A DNA stretch of 7,442 bases, taken from positions 137,611 through 145,052 of the forward strand of contig NVXO02000002.1 in NCBI GenBank assembly GCA_002733945.2. The letters are read 5' to 3'. Within the stretch, counting starts at the first letter, position 1. Each line of letters opens with the position of its first letter. This stretch comes from Sulfurimonas sp. Lineage in GTDB: Bacteria > Campylobacterota > Campylobacteria > Campylobacterales > Sulfurimonadaceae. The position numbers and the translations under genes are program-made. Of this stretch, positions 1-6,084 are shown piece by piece. Below the pieces are notes generated by a model, which saw nothing but the letters and a program-made list of their open reading frames with translations, had not been told where the DNA came from and searched no databases.

Positions 1-23
1 GTAGACTCACTTGATCCTAATAG

Positions 24-317
24 TTAACTAAAAAAACCTTTTTGCTCATCTTCTAAAAACATCTTATAAATATTCGCATAACTATGGTGCCATGCTTTAT
101 GGCATTTATCTAAACGTTCAAAAAACTGCATTCCAAGAATCTCTTTTATCACTTTTTCATGTGAATGGAACCAAATACCATATTTACAATCCATTTTTTC
201 AAGTGCAGTTTTGTGTGTTACTTTTTTCCCAGATATTTCAGACTCAATTTTAAGCATTTGATTCATATGCATCTCTTTTGCATTTTCAATGGCATCAATC
301 ATCTCTTCTTTTGTCAT
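24..317 (-). CDS. Stand-alone CZB (chemoreceptor zinc-binding) domain protein
   Basis: A 97-residue soluble protein that consists of little more than a CZB domain, the zinc-binding module usually found at the C-terminus of chemoreceptors (for example Helicobacter TlpD) and of some diguanylate cyclases. The family's four zinc ligands, His-Cys-His-His, can be placed: H17 in the first helix, C44 in CKYGIW (family form Cx[L/F/M/V/I]GxW; here the third residue is Tyr), and H73/H77 as HxxxH. The spacings, 26 residues from H17 to C44 and 23 from W49 to H73, fit the family. No transmembrane segment or signalling domain is present, so it must act on a partner or simply bind zinc. The start is ATG with AAGGA at 325-329 (minus strand) in front. 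It is divergent from an Aer-like PAS gene, which suggests a shared chemosensory role (inference). Only 23 bases of the window lie beyond its stop. Confidence 0.85.
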   Translation of the reverse strand: MTKEEMIDAIENAKEMHMNQMLKIESEISGKKVTHKTALEKMDCKYGIWFHSHEKVIKEILGMQFFERLDKCHKAWHHSYANIYKMFLEDEQKGFFS

Positions 318-343
318 CTTTTTATCCTTATATTAATCATTTG

Positions 344-349
344 ATTATA
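344..349 (-). promoter_or_regulatory. Candidate -10 box for the CZB gene
   Basis: On the minus strand this reads TATAAT, a perfect sigma-70 -10 hexamer, 26 bases upstream of the ATG at 317. No convincing -35 is seen, as is usual in Campylobacterota. It lies nearly back to back with the -10 box of the divergent PAS gene, so the two promoters share about 30 bp and could be co-regulated. Confidence 0.5.
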
Positions 350-377
350 TTATGGCATAAATTTAATAAAAATACTA

Positions 378-383
378 TATAAT
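378..383 (+). promoter_or_regulatory. Candidate -10 box for the PAS gene
   Basis: A perfect TATAAT, 29 bases before the TTG start at 413, with AT-rich DNA upstream and no clear -35. The predicted transcript would begin near 390 and carry the AAGGA site at 401-405. Confidence 0.5.
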
Positions 384-412
384 ATTTTTAAACCTAACAA
401 AAGGATACTATT

Positions 413-976
413 TTGCAACAACCTATACCAATAAATCATGAAATCAAGCTAAATAATAAAAGATATATTGTCTCTAAGACAGATGCAGGTGGAATAATCG
501 AGTATGGAAATGACTACTTTGTAGAGATATCAGGCTACACAGAAGCTGAACTCATCGGGAAACCTCACTCAATAGTGCGTCACCCTGATATGCCAAAAGT
601 AGTTTTTAAGATGATGTGGGACAGAATAAATCGTGCTCAAAAGATCATGGCAGTTGTAAAGAACTTATCTAAAGATGGAAGCTACTACTGGGTTGTAACA
701 GAATTTGAGCCAAAAGTTGACCCTATCACAAATGAAATTATCTCCCACACTGCATTTAGAAAAGCAGCACCACGAGAAGCCATCGATGCAATGACACCAA
801 TATATAAAAAACTCATAGAGATAGAAAAAGATAGTGGTATGGAAGCAAGTGAGAAATATCTTCATGATTTTCTTGAAGAAAACAACACTACTTATGATGA
901 TTTTATAAACAATCTTGTGGGGAATAAGGGACTTTTTAAAATGTTTTTTAGTATGATGAAAAAACTATTTTCCTAA
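413..976 (+). CDS. Aer/CetB-like PAS domain protein (soluble redox/energy-taxis sensor)
   Basis: A 187-residue protein with one N-terminal PAS domain (about 15-120) closely resembling the FAD-binding PAS domain of Escherichia coli Aer and the Campylobacter CetB type. It has the signature GKPHSIVRHPDMPK at 49-62. R56, H57 and D59 align with Aer R57, H58 and D60, which are needed for FAD binding; N33 and W69 also match Aer N34 and W70. The residue matching Aer W79 is Ile78 here, so flavin environment or affinity may differ. The remaining 65 or so residues are charged and helical, ending in a Phe/Met-rich tail (174-187). There is no HAMP, methyl-accepting or kinase domain. CetB-type proteins signal through a separate membrane receptor, and none lies in this window. 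The start is TTG; AAGGA at 401-405 is spaced 7 bases from it, and the first in-frame ATG lies inside the PAS domain. A non-taxis PAS sensor remains possible. Confidence 0.85.
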   Translation: MQQPIPINHEIKLNNKRYIVSKTDAGGIIEYGNDYFVEISGYTEAELIGKPHSIVRHPDMPKVVFKMMWDRINRAQKIMAVVKNLSKDGSYYWVVTEFEPKVDPITNEIISHTAFRKAAPREAIDAMTPIYKKLIEIEKDSGMEASEKYLHDFLEENNTTYDDFINNLVGNKGLFKMFFSMMKKLFS

Positions 977-993
977 TGAAAGCATTTTTTAGA

Positions 994-999
994 TAAAAT
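994..999 (+). promoter_or_regulatory. Candidate -10 box for the rsmG operon
   Basis: TAAAAT sits 22 bases before the TTG start of rsmG and 17 bases after the PAS stop codon. Transcription from it would start near 1006, leaving the AAAGGA ribosome site at 1009-1014 in the leader. It is a one-mismatch hexamer in an AT-rich stretch, so read-through from the PAS gene is an alternative. Confidence 0.35.
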
Positions 1000-1021
1000 A
1001 TCTTTTTAAAAGGATATTTTA

Positions 1022-1612
1022 TTGGACTTAAAAACTACACTCATTAATGATGACATCAATTTACCAGAAAACTTTTTTTATAATGTTCAAAAATATAAAG
1101 AGCATCTTCATAAATGGAATAAAATCCACAACCTAACAGGTGCTAAAGATAACAATACCCTTGATGAGTTTATCTATGATGCTGTTTTTCCTCTCTCATT
1201 TCTACCCGAAGTTTCTACCCTTATGGACATAGGAACTGGTGCTGGTTTTCCAGGAATGATACTAGCGTTTGGACTGCCAAATACACATGTCACTTTAGTA
1301 GAACCACTCTCCAAACGTGCCTCTTTTTTACAGTTTATCAAAGCAGATTTAAACCTTAGTAATGTAACTGTTGTTAAAAAAAGAGTTGAGCAGATGGAGC
1401 CCAAGACATTTGATATGATAACTTCACGTGCAGTTACTGAAACAAAAATGCTTCTCAAACTCAGTGAAAATTTTTGTGATTCAAATACTAAGTTTCTTTT
1501 TTACAAGGGCGAAAAAGTTTTTGACGAAGTAAAAGATGGTGTTCAAAATATGCAACACAAAATTATAGAAACAAAGAATAGACACTATTTATTATTAGGA
1601 GAAGAGTTATGA
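1022..1612 (+). CDS. rsmG: 16S rRNA (guanine-527-N7) methyltransferase RsmG (GidB)
   Basis: RsmG uses S-adenosylmethionine to methylate N7 of G527 in 16S rRNA, within the 30S decoding region. The 196-residue length is normal for the compact Campylobacterota form. Family blocks are in order: WNKIHNLTG (32-40), the SAM-binding glycine loop [10 protein letters not shown] (69-78), the acidic strand end VEP (93-95) followed by KRASFL, and TSRAV (134-138). The start is TTG, chosen because AAAGGA at 1009-1014 is spaced 7 bases before it and the N-terminus then fits the family. It is the first gene of a four-gene run; its TGA overlaps the next ATG as ATGA (1609-1612), indicating translational coupling. 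In other bacteria, loss of RsmG gives low-level streptomycin resistance (known for the family). Confidence 0.96.
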   Translation: MDLKTTLINDDINLPENFFYNVQKYKEHLHKWNKIHNLTGAKDNNTLDEFIYDAVFPLSFLPEVSTLMDIGTGAGFPGMILAFGLPNTHVTLVEPLSKRASFLQFIKADLNLSNVTVVKKRVEQMEPKTFDMITSRAVTETKMLLKLSENFCDSNTKFLFYKGEKVFDEVKDGVQNMQHKIIETKNRHYLLLGEEL

Positions 1613-1836
1613 TACTAAAAGTACTGCTTGTTATAGGAGTTATAGGCATAGTTTATTTTATGTTTATCAAAAAAAAGCCTTCTGTCACACAAAAAACTAC
1701 AAATAAAAAAGATGATATTAAAGCAAATGACATGATAGAGTGCTCAACATGTGGTGTTTACACTGAAGTCAACGAATCAATTTTGAGTAATGCCAAGTAC
1801 TACTGTTCACAAGAGTGTTTGGACAAGGCTTCTTAG
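1609..1836 (+). CDS. PP0621-like small membrane-anchored zinc-motif protein
   Basis: A 75-residue protein with one N-terminal membrane helix (about 3-20, ending in a KKK stop), a short polar linker, and a compact C-terminal module with two cysteine pairs: C45xxC48 and C66xxxC70. This is the layout of the small PP0621-type family, in which the four cysteines probably bind one zinc ion. With the positive residues after the helix, the zinc module is predicted to face the cytoplasm. The biochemical function is not established for the family as far as I know. The start is fixed by AGGAG at 1597-1601 and the 4-base overlap with rsmG, and the stop directly abuts the next start. Sharing an operon with an rRNA methyltransferase hints at a housekeeping role, but that is only context. 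Confidence 0.8.
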   Translation: MILKVLLVIGVIGIVYFMFIKKKPSVTQKTTNKKDDIKANDMIECSTCGVYTEVNESILSNAKYYCSQECLDKAS

Positions 1837-2229
1837 ATGTTGTTTTTTGGGCATAGGTTTTTAGAGTCTCAGAGTTTTTACCATATAAATTCCATAGAGT
1901 CTGTAATAAACACACCACCCTCCTCTTCTCTTTATGTAGAATTTAAAGAAGAAAACTTAGACATCATTGAGCACCTCAACTTAAATGACATTACATATGC
2001 TCTGAGTGTTTCTAATATTACAGAACTTATGTATGCTTCTTCTTTAGATGCGGACTTTATCATAGTAGATAAAGAGCTAGCTAAAACTGCACAAAATATT
2101 GCAGAATCTTATCTTTTTGATGCAAAAATTCTAGTTTCTACAAGTGAGGAAAGTGATATCGAAGAGTGTGCTTTACTTGGAGTTGATGGTATTTTATTTC
2201 CAAACGCCATCATTAAGATAAACTCTTAA
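1837..2229 (+). CDS. Unrecognised 130-residue alpha/beta protein in the rsmG operon
   Basis: I do not recognise this family. The protein has no signal peptide or membrane helix and shows a regular alternation of likely strands and helices: SLYVEF (31-36), TYALSVS (53-59), FIIVD (74-78), AKILVS (96-101) and VDGILFP (116-122), with acidic helices between. That pattern resembles a half-barrel or Rossmann-like fold, such as aldolase-type TIM-barrel repeats, but no catalytic motif is visible. The gene is surely real: its ATG follows the previous stop with no gap (TAGATG), AAGG at 1825-1828 supplies a ribosome site, and its own stop overlaps the ribosome site of the next gene. Its role is unknown; co-expression with rsmG and the cell-wall lipoprotein is inferred from spacing. 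Confidence 0.75.
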   Translation: MLFFGHRFLESQSFYHINSIESVINTPPSSSLYVEFKEENLDIIEHLNLNDITYALSVSNITELMYASSLDADFIIVDKELAKTAQNIAESYLFDAKILVSTSEESDIEECALLGVDGILFPNAIIKINS

Positions 2230-2234
2230 GGTAG

Positions 2235-2759
2235 ATGAGAGAGAGCTCTCTTTTTCTTCTGCTAATGCTTCTTTTTAGTGGCTGTTCAACTAGAGGAAAA
2301 GGAGCATATAAATATGAACACTCCCTGCTGCAAAAAACAATCCCTGCTAATCCAGAAGAAAAAATATTTACTCCAGATAATAAAACTGCTATCTCTTTAG
2401 CACTCTACGAAGAGTATGAAAAATGGAAAGGCACACCTTATAAATATGGGGGAGTAAATAAAAGTGGTGTAGATTGTTCAAGTTTTGTTCAGTCTATGTA
2501 CTATAATGCACTCAGAGTACAAGTACCAAGAACAACTTCCCTACAAGAAAAGTATGGTGATTTTATCAACAAAAGAGAGCTTCGAGAAGGTGATATGATT
2601 ATTTTTCATACGGGACAAACTACAATACATTCAGGCATATACATAGAAAAGGGGAAGTTTGCACATGCTTCTAGTAAACATGGCGTAACTATCTCAAATG
2701 TCAACAATCCCTACTGGAAACAGAAATATTCACAAAGTAGAAGAGTTATACACTACTAG
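2235..2759 (+). CDS. NlpC/P60 family peptidoglycan endopeptidase lipoprotein
   Basis: A 174-residue predicted cell-envelope lipoprotein that would cut peptide cross-links or stems in peptidoglycan, like E. coli Spr/MepS. A hydrophobic N-terminal signal (5-14) leads to the lipobox FSGC with acceptor C17; Phe at -3 is less usual than Leu/Val/Ile. The NlpC/P60 domain covers about 58-172. The catalytic triad reads C81 (GVDCSSF), H132 (IHSGIY) and H144 (FAHAS). The spacings, 51 and 12 residues, equal those of the Spr triad C68/H119/H131, so the enzyme looks intact. The start is ATG with AAGG at 2228-2231 only 3 bases away and overlapping the preceding stop, so efficient translation probably depends on coupling with the upstream gene. 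It is last in the rsmG operon and converges on alr, with the two stop codons overlapping. Confidence 0.93.
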   Translation: MRESSLFLLLMLLFSGCSTRGKGAYKYEHSLLQKTIPANPEEKIFTPDNKTAISLALYEEYEKWKGTPYKYGGVNKSGVDCSSFVQSMYYNALRVQVPRTTSLQEKYGDFINKRELREGDMIIFHTGQTTIHSGIYIEKGKFAHASSKHGVTISNVNNPYWKQKYSQSRRVIHY

Positions 2760-3748
2760 ATAATCTCGCGTTTTATATTTGCTTTGAGTGATGTCAATAC
2801 TTCATAACTAATAGTATTAGCATATTTGGCTACTTCTCTTGCATCATCAAAAATAAGTAACTCATTCGCATCACTTAAAAAAGAGCTATTATCCATGGAA
2901 ATTCTTCCTGCTATTTCTATGCCTTGTGGTGTTTTGTAAGTATTTGAATTTGCTCGTAAAAAACCATCCCCATAACCAAAGTCATAGTTGCTTACAACTT
3001 CTTTTTTCTCACATACAAAAGTAGCACCATACCCAACACAATCACCTTTGGATATTTTTCTTGAAGATAACTTGTTTGCATAGAGAGCTAAAATAGGTTT
3101 TAATCCATCTTCTTTAAAACTTGATGGTAGGTCTAAACATCCATATGCTGCTATACCAACTCTTACCATATCCTCATCAAAATCTTCTTCTCTAAAGAGT
3201 GCTGCTGAGTTACACGAGTGAAAACGCAGATCTTTAGGTGCATTTTGTTTTATCTGTAAAAAGTTTGCTTTTTGTCGTTCGTAGTTTCCATTTAACTCAT
3301 CCGCACAACTATGATGAGTAAAAATAGATTCAAGACATAAACCACTTTTCTTTATTAGTTCTATACTTGTATTTAACTCATCTATGGAAACACCATTCCT
3401 ATTCATAGCAGTGTTTACTTTTAACTCAACAAAAGTACCTTTTGGAAACTCTTTGATGTTCTGTGCATCGTTAATGGTATATCTTATTTTTTTACTAGGA
3501 ACTTTTGGAATATCTGCTAAAACTAGTATATATTCAAAAAACTCTTCTATTGTTTTTGCTTCTGCGTTTGAGCGAACAACTGCACGAGTTATGCCATATT
3601 CATGCGCTAGTTTTGCCATCTCATAAAGACCATGTCCATAAGCGTTGTCTTTTAAAACTAATGCAATCTTCTCTACGCTTTTTGTTCTCTTTTTAATAAT
3701 GTCTAGATTATTAAAAAAGTTTGCTTTACTGATAGTTATCTTAGCCAT
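2756..3748 (-). CDS. alr: Alanine racemase
   Basis: A 330-residue fold-type III, pyridoxal-phosphate enzyme that interconverts L- and D-alanine in the cytoplasm and so supplies D-alanine for peptidoglycan. K33 in VLKDNAYGHG is the PLP Schiff-base lysine. Y259 in FGYGDGFLR is the second catalytic base, matching the GYADG motif (Y265 of the Geobacillus enzyme). Also present are NTAMNRNG (112-119), the block with the conserved Arg near the PLP ring, VGYGATF (238-244) and GRISMD (281-286). Length is normal for Campylobacterota. No ribosome site is visible before the ATG and no alternative start lies in frame upstream. Instead, the 8 bases from the ATG overlap the end of a 45-codon ORF, so translation by coupling is likely. 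It converges on the NlpC/P60 gene with a 4-base overlap, and no terminator lies between them. Confidence 0.96.
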   Translation of the reverse strand: MAKITISKANFFNNLDIIKKRTKSVEKIALVLKDNAYGHGLYEMAKLAHEYGITRAVVRSNAEAKTIEEFFEYILVLADIPKVPSKKIRYTINDAQNIKEFPKGTFVELKVNTAMNRNGVSIDELNTSIELIKKSGLCLESIFTHHSCADELNGNYERQKANFLQIKQNAPKDLRFHSCNSAALFREEDFDEDMVRVGIAAYGCLDLPSSFKEDGLKPILALYANKLSSRKISKGDCVGYGATFVCEKKEVVSNYDFGYGDGFLRANSNTYKTPQGIEIAGRISMDNSSFLSDANELLIFDDAREVAKYANTISYEVLTSLKANIKREII

Positions 3749-3878
3749 CTGTTGCCATCTGTACTGTTGTATTATTTTCTTGGTTTAAAATAGCTGTTCC
3801 ACTCATTATAAGGTAAGTGGCACAAGCAAAGCCTAAGGCTATTAAAATTGTTCTTTTTATCTTCTCTTTTATACTCAT
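3741..3878 (-). CDS. Small one-helix membrane protein ORF upstream of alr
   Basis: A 45-codon ORF, ATG at 3878-3876 and TAA at 3743-3741, whose end overlaps the alr start by 8 bases (ATGGCTAA). The product begins MSIKEKIKR, a basic cytoplasmic segment, followed by a hydrophobic stretch of about 22 residues (10-31, ILIALGFACATYLIMSGTAI) and a short polar tail, giving a single membrane helix with N-in topology. No Shine-Dalgarno is seen. An extended -10-like box (3885-3890) would start transcription at or next to the A of the ATG, so it may be leaderless. I do not recognise the sequence. It could be a real small protein that couples translation into alr, or a leader ORF whose only job is that coupling. 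A textbook basic-then-hydrophobic start and overlap with alr favour a coding role. Confidence 0.55.
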   Translation of the reverse strand: MSIKEKIKRTILIALGFACATYLIMSGTAILNQENNTTVQMATDG

Positions 3879-3884
3879 TCTGAA

Positions 3885-3890
3885 ATTCTA
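3885..3890 (-). promoter_or_regulatory. Candidate extended -10 box for the small ORF and alr
   Basis: On the minus strand the sequence is TGATAGAAT: a TG extended element one base before TAGAAT. Counting from the hexamer end, position +1 falls at 3878, the first base of the small ORF's ATG. Its -35 region would lie inside the TAACACT repeats (3904-3928), so a regulator bound there could also affect alr transcription. Confidence 0.4.
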
Positions 3891-3903
3891 TCACAAGAAG
3901 GGC

Positions 3904-3928
3904 TAATACTTAACACTTTTGTAACACT
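3904..3928. promoter_or_regulatory. TAACACT direct-repeat operator before the copper-receptor gene
   Basis: TAACACT occurs exactly at 3911-3917 and 3922-3928, separated by TTTG, an 11-bp period. A near-copy TAATACT (3904-3910) abuts the first. Seven-base direct repeats with a four-base spacer are the geometry of OmpR/PhoB-family response-regulator sites such as the Pho box, although this core sequence is different. The same exact repeat pair with the same spacing lies before the DUF2202 lipoprotein gene (6045-6062). It sits in the -35 position for the receptor promoter and also covers the -35 region of the divergent alr promoter. The regulator is not in the window. Confidence 0.6.
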
Positions 3929-3935
3929 ACTTTAT

Positions 3936-3950
3936 TATTATTACTATAAT
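3936..3950 (+). promoter_or_regulatory. Candidate -10 region for the TonB-dependent receptor
   Basis: Two overlapping choices are visible. TATAAT at 3945-3950 is a perfect -10 and lies 16 bp after the TAACACT pair. TATTAT at 3936-3941 has one mismatch but lies 7 bp after the pair, the same distance as the TATACT box in the lipoprotein promoter. Either would place the AAGG ribosome site (3964-3967) in the leader. No -35 resembling TTGACA is present, consistent with an activator-dependent promoter. Confidence 0.5.
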
Positions 3951-3974
3951 AAAATAAATTAATAAGGTCAAAAA

Positions 3975-6017
3975 ATGACAAGAACTAAAGTTCAGCGTAA
4001 TAAACCACTAAATGGTTTATTTGAAAAAACTCTTATCCTTTCCTTCCTAACATATGCTTCTCTACATGCAAACGAAGTAAATATTGCAACACTCAATGTA
4101 GAGTCTACACTCATAACTGAAGTAGCACAAAATGCACAGACCTCAGCAGATGTTGCACAAGCTTTAAATGACTCAGTTCCTAGTATAGATATCAGCAGAC
4201 GAAGTGGTATCGCTAACGACATCCTTATCCGTGGTCAAAAACGTGATAATATTTCCGTAGAAGTTGATGGAACAAAGGTATACGGGGCATGTCCAAATAG
4301 AATGGATCCACCAGTTTCACATATAGTTGCTAACCAGATAGAAACTATAGAAGTTATTGAGGGCCCTTTTGATGTTGAAACATTTGGAACTATGAGCGGT
4401 GGTATTAAAATCACGACAAAACAGCCTACAAAAGAGCTAAAAGGTCAAATTAACCTTGGGGTTGGTTCATTTAACTACAAAAAAGTTGGAGCTACTTTAA
4501 GTGGTGGAACTGACGTAATCCGTCTCTCAGTTACACTGTCCACTGAATCAAGTAATCAGTATAAAGATGGTGATGGAAATACTATAGCACAACAAGTAGA
4601 TAACTATGCAGGAACAAATCCTCTACTCCAAGGGGTAAAATACAAACCAGAGTACAAAGACCTCCAAGCATACAGTAAAAAGAGTGCAATGGTTAAAGCT
4701 TTTGTAACAACGGCAAAGAACCAAGAGCTGCGTTTGAGTTATACGGGCAATAGAAGTGATAATATTCTTTATGGAAATTCTAAAATGGATGCTCTTTGGG
4801 ATGATTCTAATATCTACTCAGTAGCTTACAATATAGACAAGCTAAGTGATACTTATCAAAACCTAAATCTACAGTACTATAAATCAGATGCAGACCATCC
4901 AATGGCTACAAAGTATAGACTCTCATCAAACAACGCTATGATGGACAATACAAATCACCTAACAACACAGATGCAAGGTCTGAAACTTAAAAACACTTTT
5001 ATCCTAGGTTCTCACAAAATTCTATTTGGTCTTGATGGAAGTGAGAGACTATGGGATGGGAGATACTATAACACAACTACAGGTGATGCTCTAACCGCTG
5101 GAAACTCAAAGAGTATCGATAATGCTATTACAAATAATGTAGCACTCTTTACAAAAATTAACAATACTTATGGCGATTTTGATGTAAGTGTAGCAGCTAG
5201 ATATGACACAACAAATATATCTCATGCAACACAACAATCAAATAATTATTCAGCATTAAATGCAAATGTATTTACAACTTATAACCTCAACAAAGATAAT
5301 AAACTCTTTGTTGGAATCGGTCAAGCTTCACGTGTTCCTGATGCTAGAGAGCTCTACTTTGTGAGCTCAAATGGAAGTGTTATCGGAACACCTAATTTGA
5401 AACAGACGACAAACACTGAGATTGACTTAGGGTATGAGGTTGATAGTGATGACTTTAAATTTAAAATAAAAGTTTTTTACTCTGACTTAAAAGATTATAT
5501 CTACATCAAAAAAGGTGCATCACTTAATGCATTCCAAAACATAGATGCTACTGTATATGGAACAGAAATCAGTGGTAGCTACTATGTAACTGATGATGCG
5601 ACAATAGACTTTGGTGTATCGTATAAACACGGTCAAAAAGCACAAGCGTTAGAAAGCCAAACAGATACAAACCTAGCAGATATGGCTCCTCTAAGAGGAA
5701 ATATCGCTCTAAACTATGAGTATATGAATAACTCAATAGCAACTATTGAGCTCAAAGCAAGTGACAAGTGGAGTGAATACGATAGTGATAATGGTGAACA
5801 AGAGTTAGCTGCTTGGAGTATACTTAACATGAAAGTGAAACATGCAATAAATAAAAAATTTGACTTTACATTAGGTGTAAATAATCTTCTAGACAGTACC
5901 TATGCAATGAGTAATACTTATGTAGACTTAACACTTATCACAGCGGGTACAGATGATGTTATGCTTATGAATGAACCTGGTCGTTATATCTATACAAACC
6001 TCGACTTTAAATTCTAA
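3975..6017 (+). CDS. TonB-dependent outer-membrane copper receptor, OprC/NosA type
   Basis: A 680-residue TonB-dependent transporter, predicted to import copper across the outer membrane using TonB-ExbBD energy. A signal peptide ends at about A32 (SLHA/NE), with a likely TonB box near 38-45 (ATLNVEST). The plug domain covers about 48-150, including IRGQ (85-88) and IEVIEGP (125-131); the rest is a 22-strand-type barrel ending in the terminal Phe needed for outer-membrane assembly. GACPNRMDPP (104-113) is a hallmark of the TonB-copper receptor family. It contains C106xxxM110, and DHPM (307-310) contains H308xM310; these correspond to the CxxxM and HxM copper ligands reported for Pseudomonas OprC. 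NosA homologues serve copper supply to nitrous oxide reductase; that role is possible but not shown here. ATG start with AAGG at 3964-3967. It shares its operator sequence with the next gene. Confidence 0.9.
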   Translation: MTRTKVQRNKPLNGLFEKTLILSFLTYASLHANEVNIATLNVESTLITEVAQNAQTSADVAQALNDSVPSIDISRRSGIANDILIRGQKRDNISVEVDGTKVYGACPNRMDPPVSHIVANQIETIEVIEGPFDVETFGTMSGGIKITTKQPTKELKGQINLGVGSFNYKKVGATLSGGTDVIRLSVTLSTESSNQYKDGDGNTIAQQVDNYAGTNPLLQGVKYKPEYKDLQAYSKKSAMVKAFVTTAKNQELRLSYTGNRSDNILYGNSKMDALWDDSNIYSVAYNIDKLSDTYQNLNLQYYKSDADHPMATKYRLSSNNAMMDNTNHLTTQMQGLKLKNTFILGSHKILFGLDGSERLWDGRYYNTTTGDALTAGNSKSIDNAITNNVALFTKINNTYGDFDVSVAARYDTTNISHATQQSNNYSALNANVFTTYNLNKDNKLFVGIGQASRVPDARELYFVSSNGSVIGTPNLKQTTNTEIDLGYEVDSDDFKFKIKVFYSDLKDYIYIKKGASLNAFQNIDATVYGTEISGSYYVTDDATIDFGVSYKHGQKAQALESQTDTNLADMAPLRGNIALNYEYMNNSIATIELKASDKWSEYDSDNGEQELAAWSILNMKVKHAINKKFDFTLGVNNLLDSTYAMSNTYVDLTLITAGTDDVMLMNEPGRYIYTNLDFKF

Positions 6018-6023
6018 AACTCC

Positions 6024-6047
6024 TTAGCACTTTTTCATAAGTGCTAA
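6024..6047. other. Perfect 9-bp inverted repeat between receptor and lipoprotein genes
   Basis: TTAGCACTT (6024-6032) and AAGTGCTAA (6039-6047) form a perfect stem with a 6-base loop, starting 6 bases after the receptor stop codon. It looks like a transcript-ending hairpin, but no T run follows directly; the first T tract is at 6062-6067, after the TAACACT repeats. Its right arm overlaps the first TAACACT copy by three bases. It may be an inefficient terminator, a 3'-end stabiliser, or part of the operator; its left arm contains TAGCACT, one mismatch from the repeat unit. Confidence 0.5.
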
Positions 6048-6062
6048 CACTCTACTAACACT
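6045..6062. promoter_or_regulatory. TAACACT direct-repeat operator before the DUF2202 lipoprotein gene
   Basis: TAACACT at 6045-6051 and again at 6056-6062, spaced by CTAC, an 11-bp period. It is identical in unit and spacing to the pair before the receptor gene, although the spacer and flanks differ, so the match is not simple duplication of a longer block. It ends 7 bp before the TATACT box. Confidence 0.6.
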
Positions 6063-6069
6063 TTTTTCC

Positions 6070-6075
6070 TATACT
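6070..6075 (+). promoter_or_regulatory. Candidate -10 box for the DUF2202 lipoprotein gene
   Basis: TATACT, one mismatch from TATAAT, 7 bp after the TAACACT pair. Position +1 would be about 6082, only three bases before the ATG, so the transcript would have almost no leader. This fits the absence of any Shine-Dalgarno before 6085. Confidence 0.45.
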
Positions 6076-6084
6076 TCTAACATA

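Noticed and set aside
665..865. Minus-strand open frame inside the PAS gene
   Set aside because: It is the shadow of a well-conserved coding gene; its translation is Phe/Cys-rich with no domain pattern and no ribosome site.
413..976. Histidine kinase or diguanylate cyclase assignment for the PAS protein
   Set aside because: No H-box, ATPase or GGDEF motif follows the PAS domain; the C-terminal 65 residues are too short for such domains.
975..990. Terminator between the PAS gene and rsmG (AATG-AAAG-CATT then T run)
   Set aside because: The stem has only four base pairs, mostly A-T, which is too weak to support a terminator call.
1174..1458. Minus-strand open frame inside rsmG
   Set aside because: It lies opposite the conserved SAM-binding core of rsmG and has no recognisable motif or promoter.
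3384..3696. Two plus-strand open frames inside alr
   Set aside because: They overlap each other and the catalytic region of alr; the sequences look like antisense translations without family features.
3904..3928. Calling the repeat a Pho box (phosphate control)
   Set aside because: Only the 7+4+7 geometry matches; the core TAACACT is not CTGTCAT, and neither downstream gene looks related to phosphate.
3992..4222. Minus-strand open frame at the start of the receptor gene
   Set aside because: It lies opposite the signal peptide and plug of a clear TonB-dependent receptor, with no independent support.
3975..6017. Siderophore, heme or vitamin B12 receptor
   Set aside because: The GACPNRMDPP block and the CxxxM/HxM residues are specific to the copper-receptor group; no heme-receptor FRAP/NPNL-type motif was seen.
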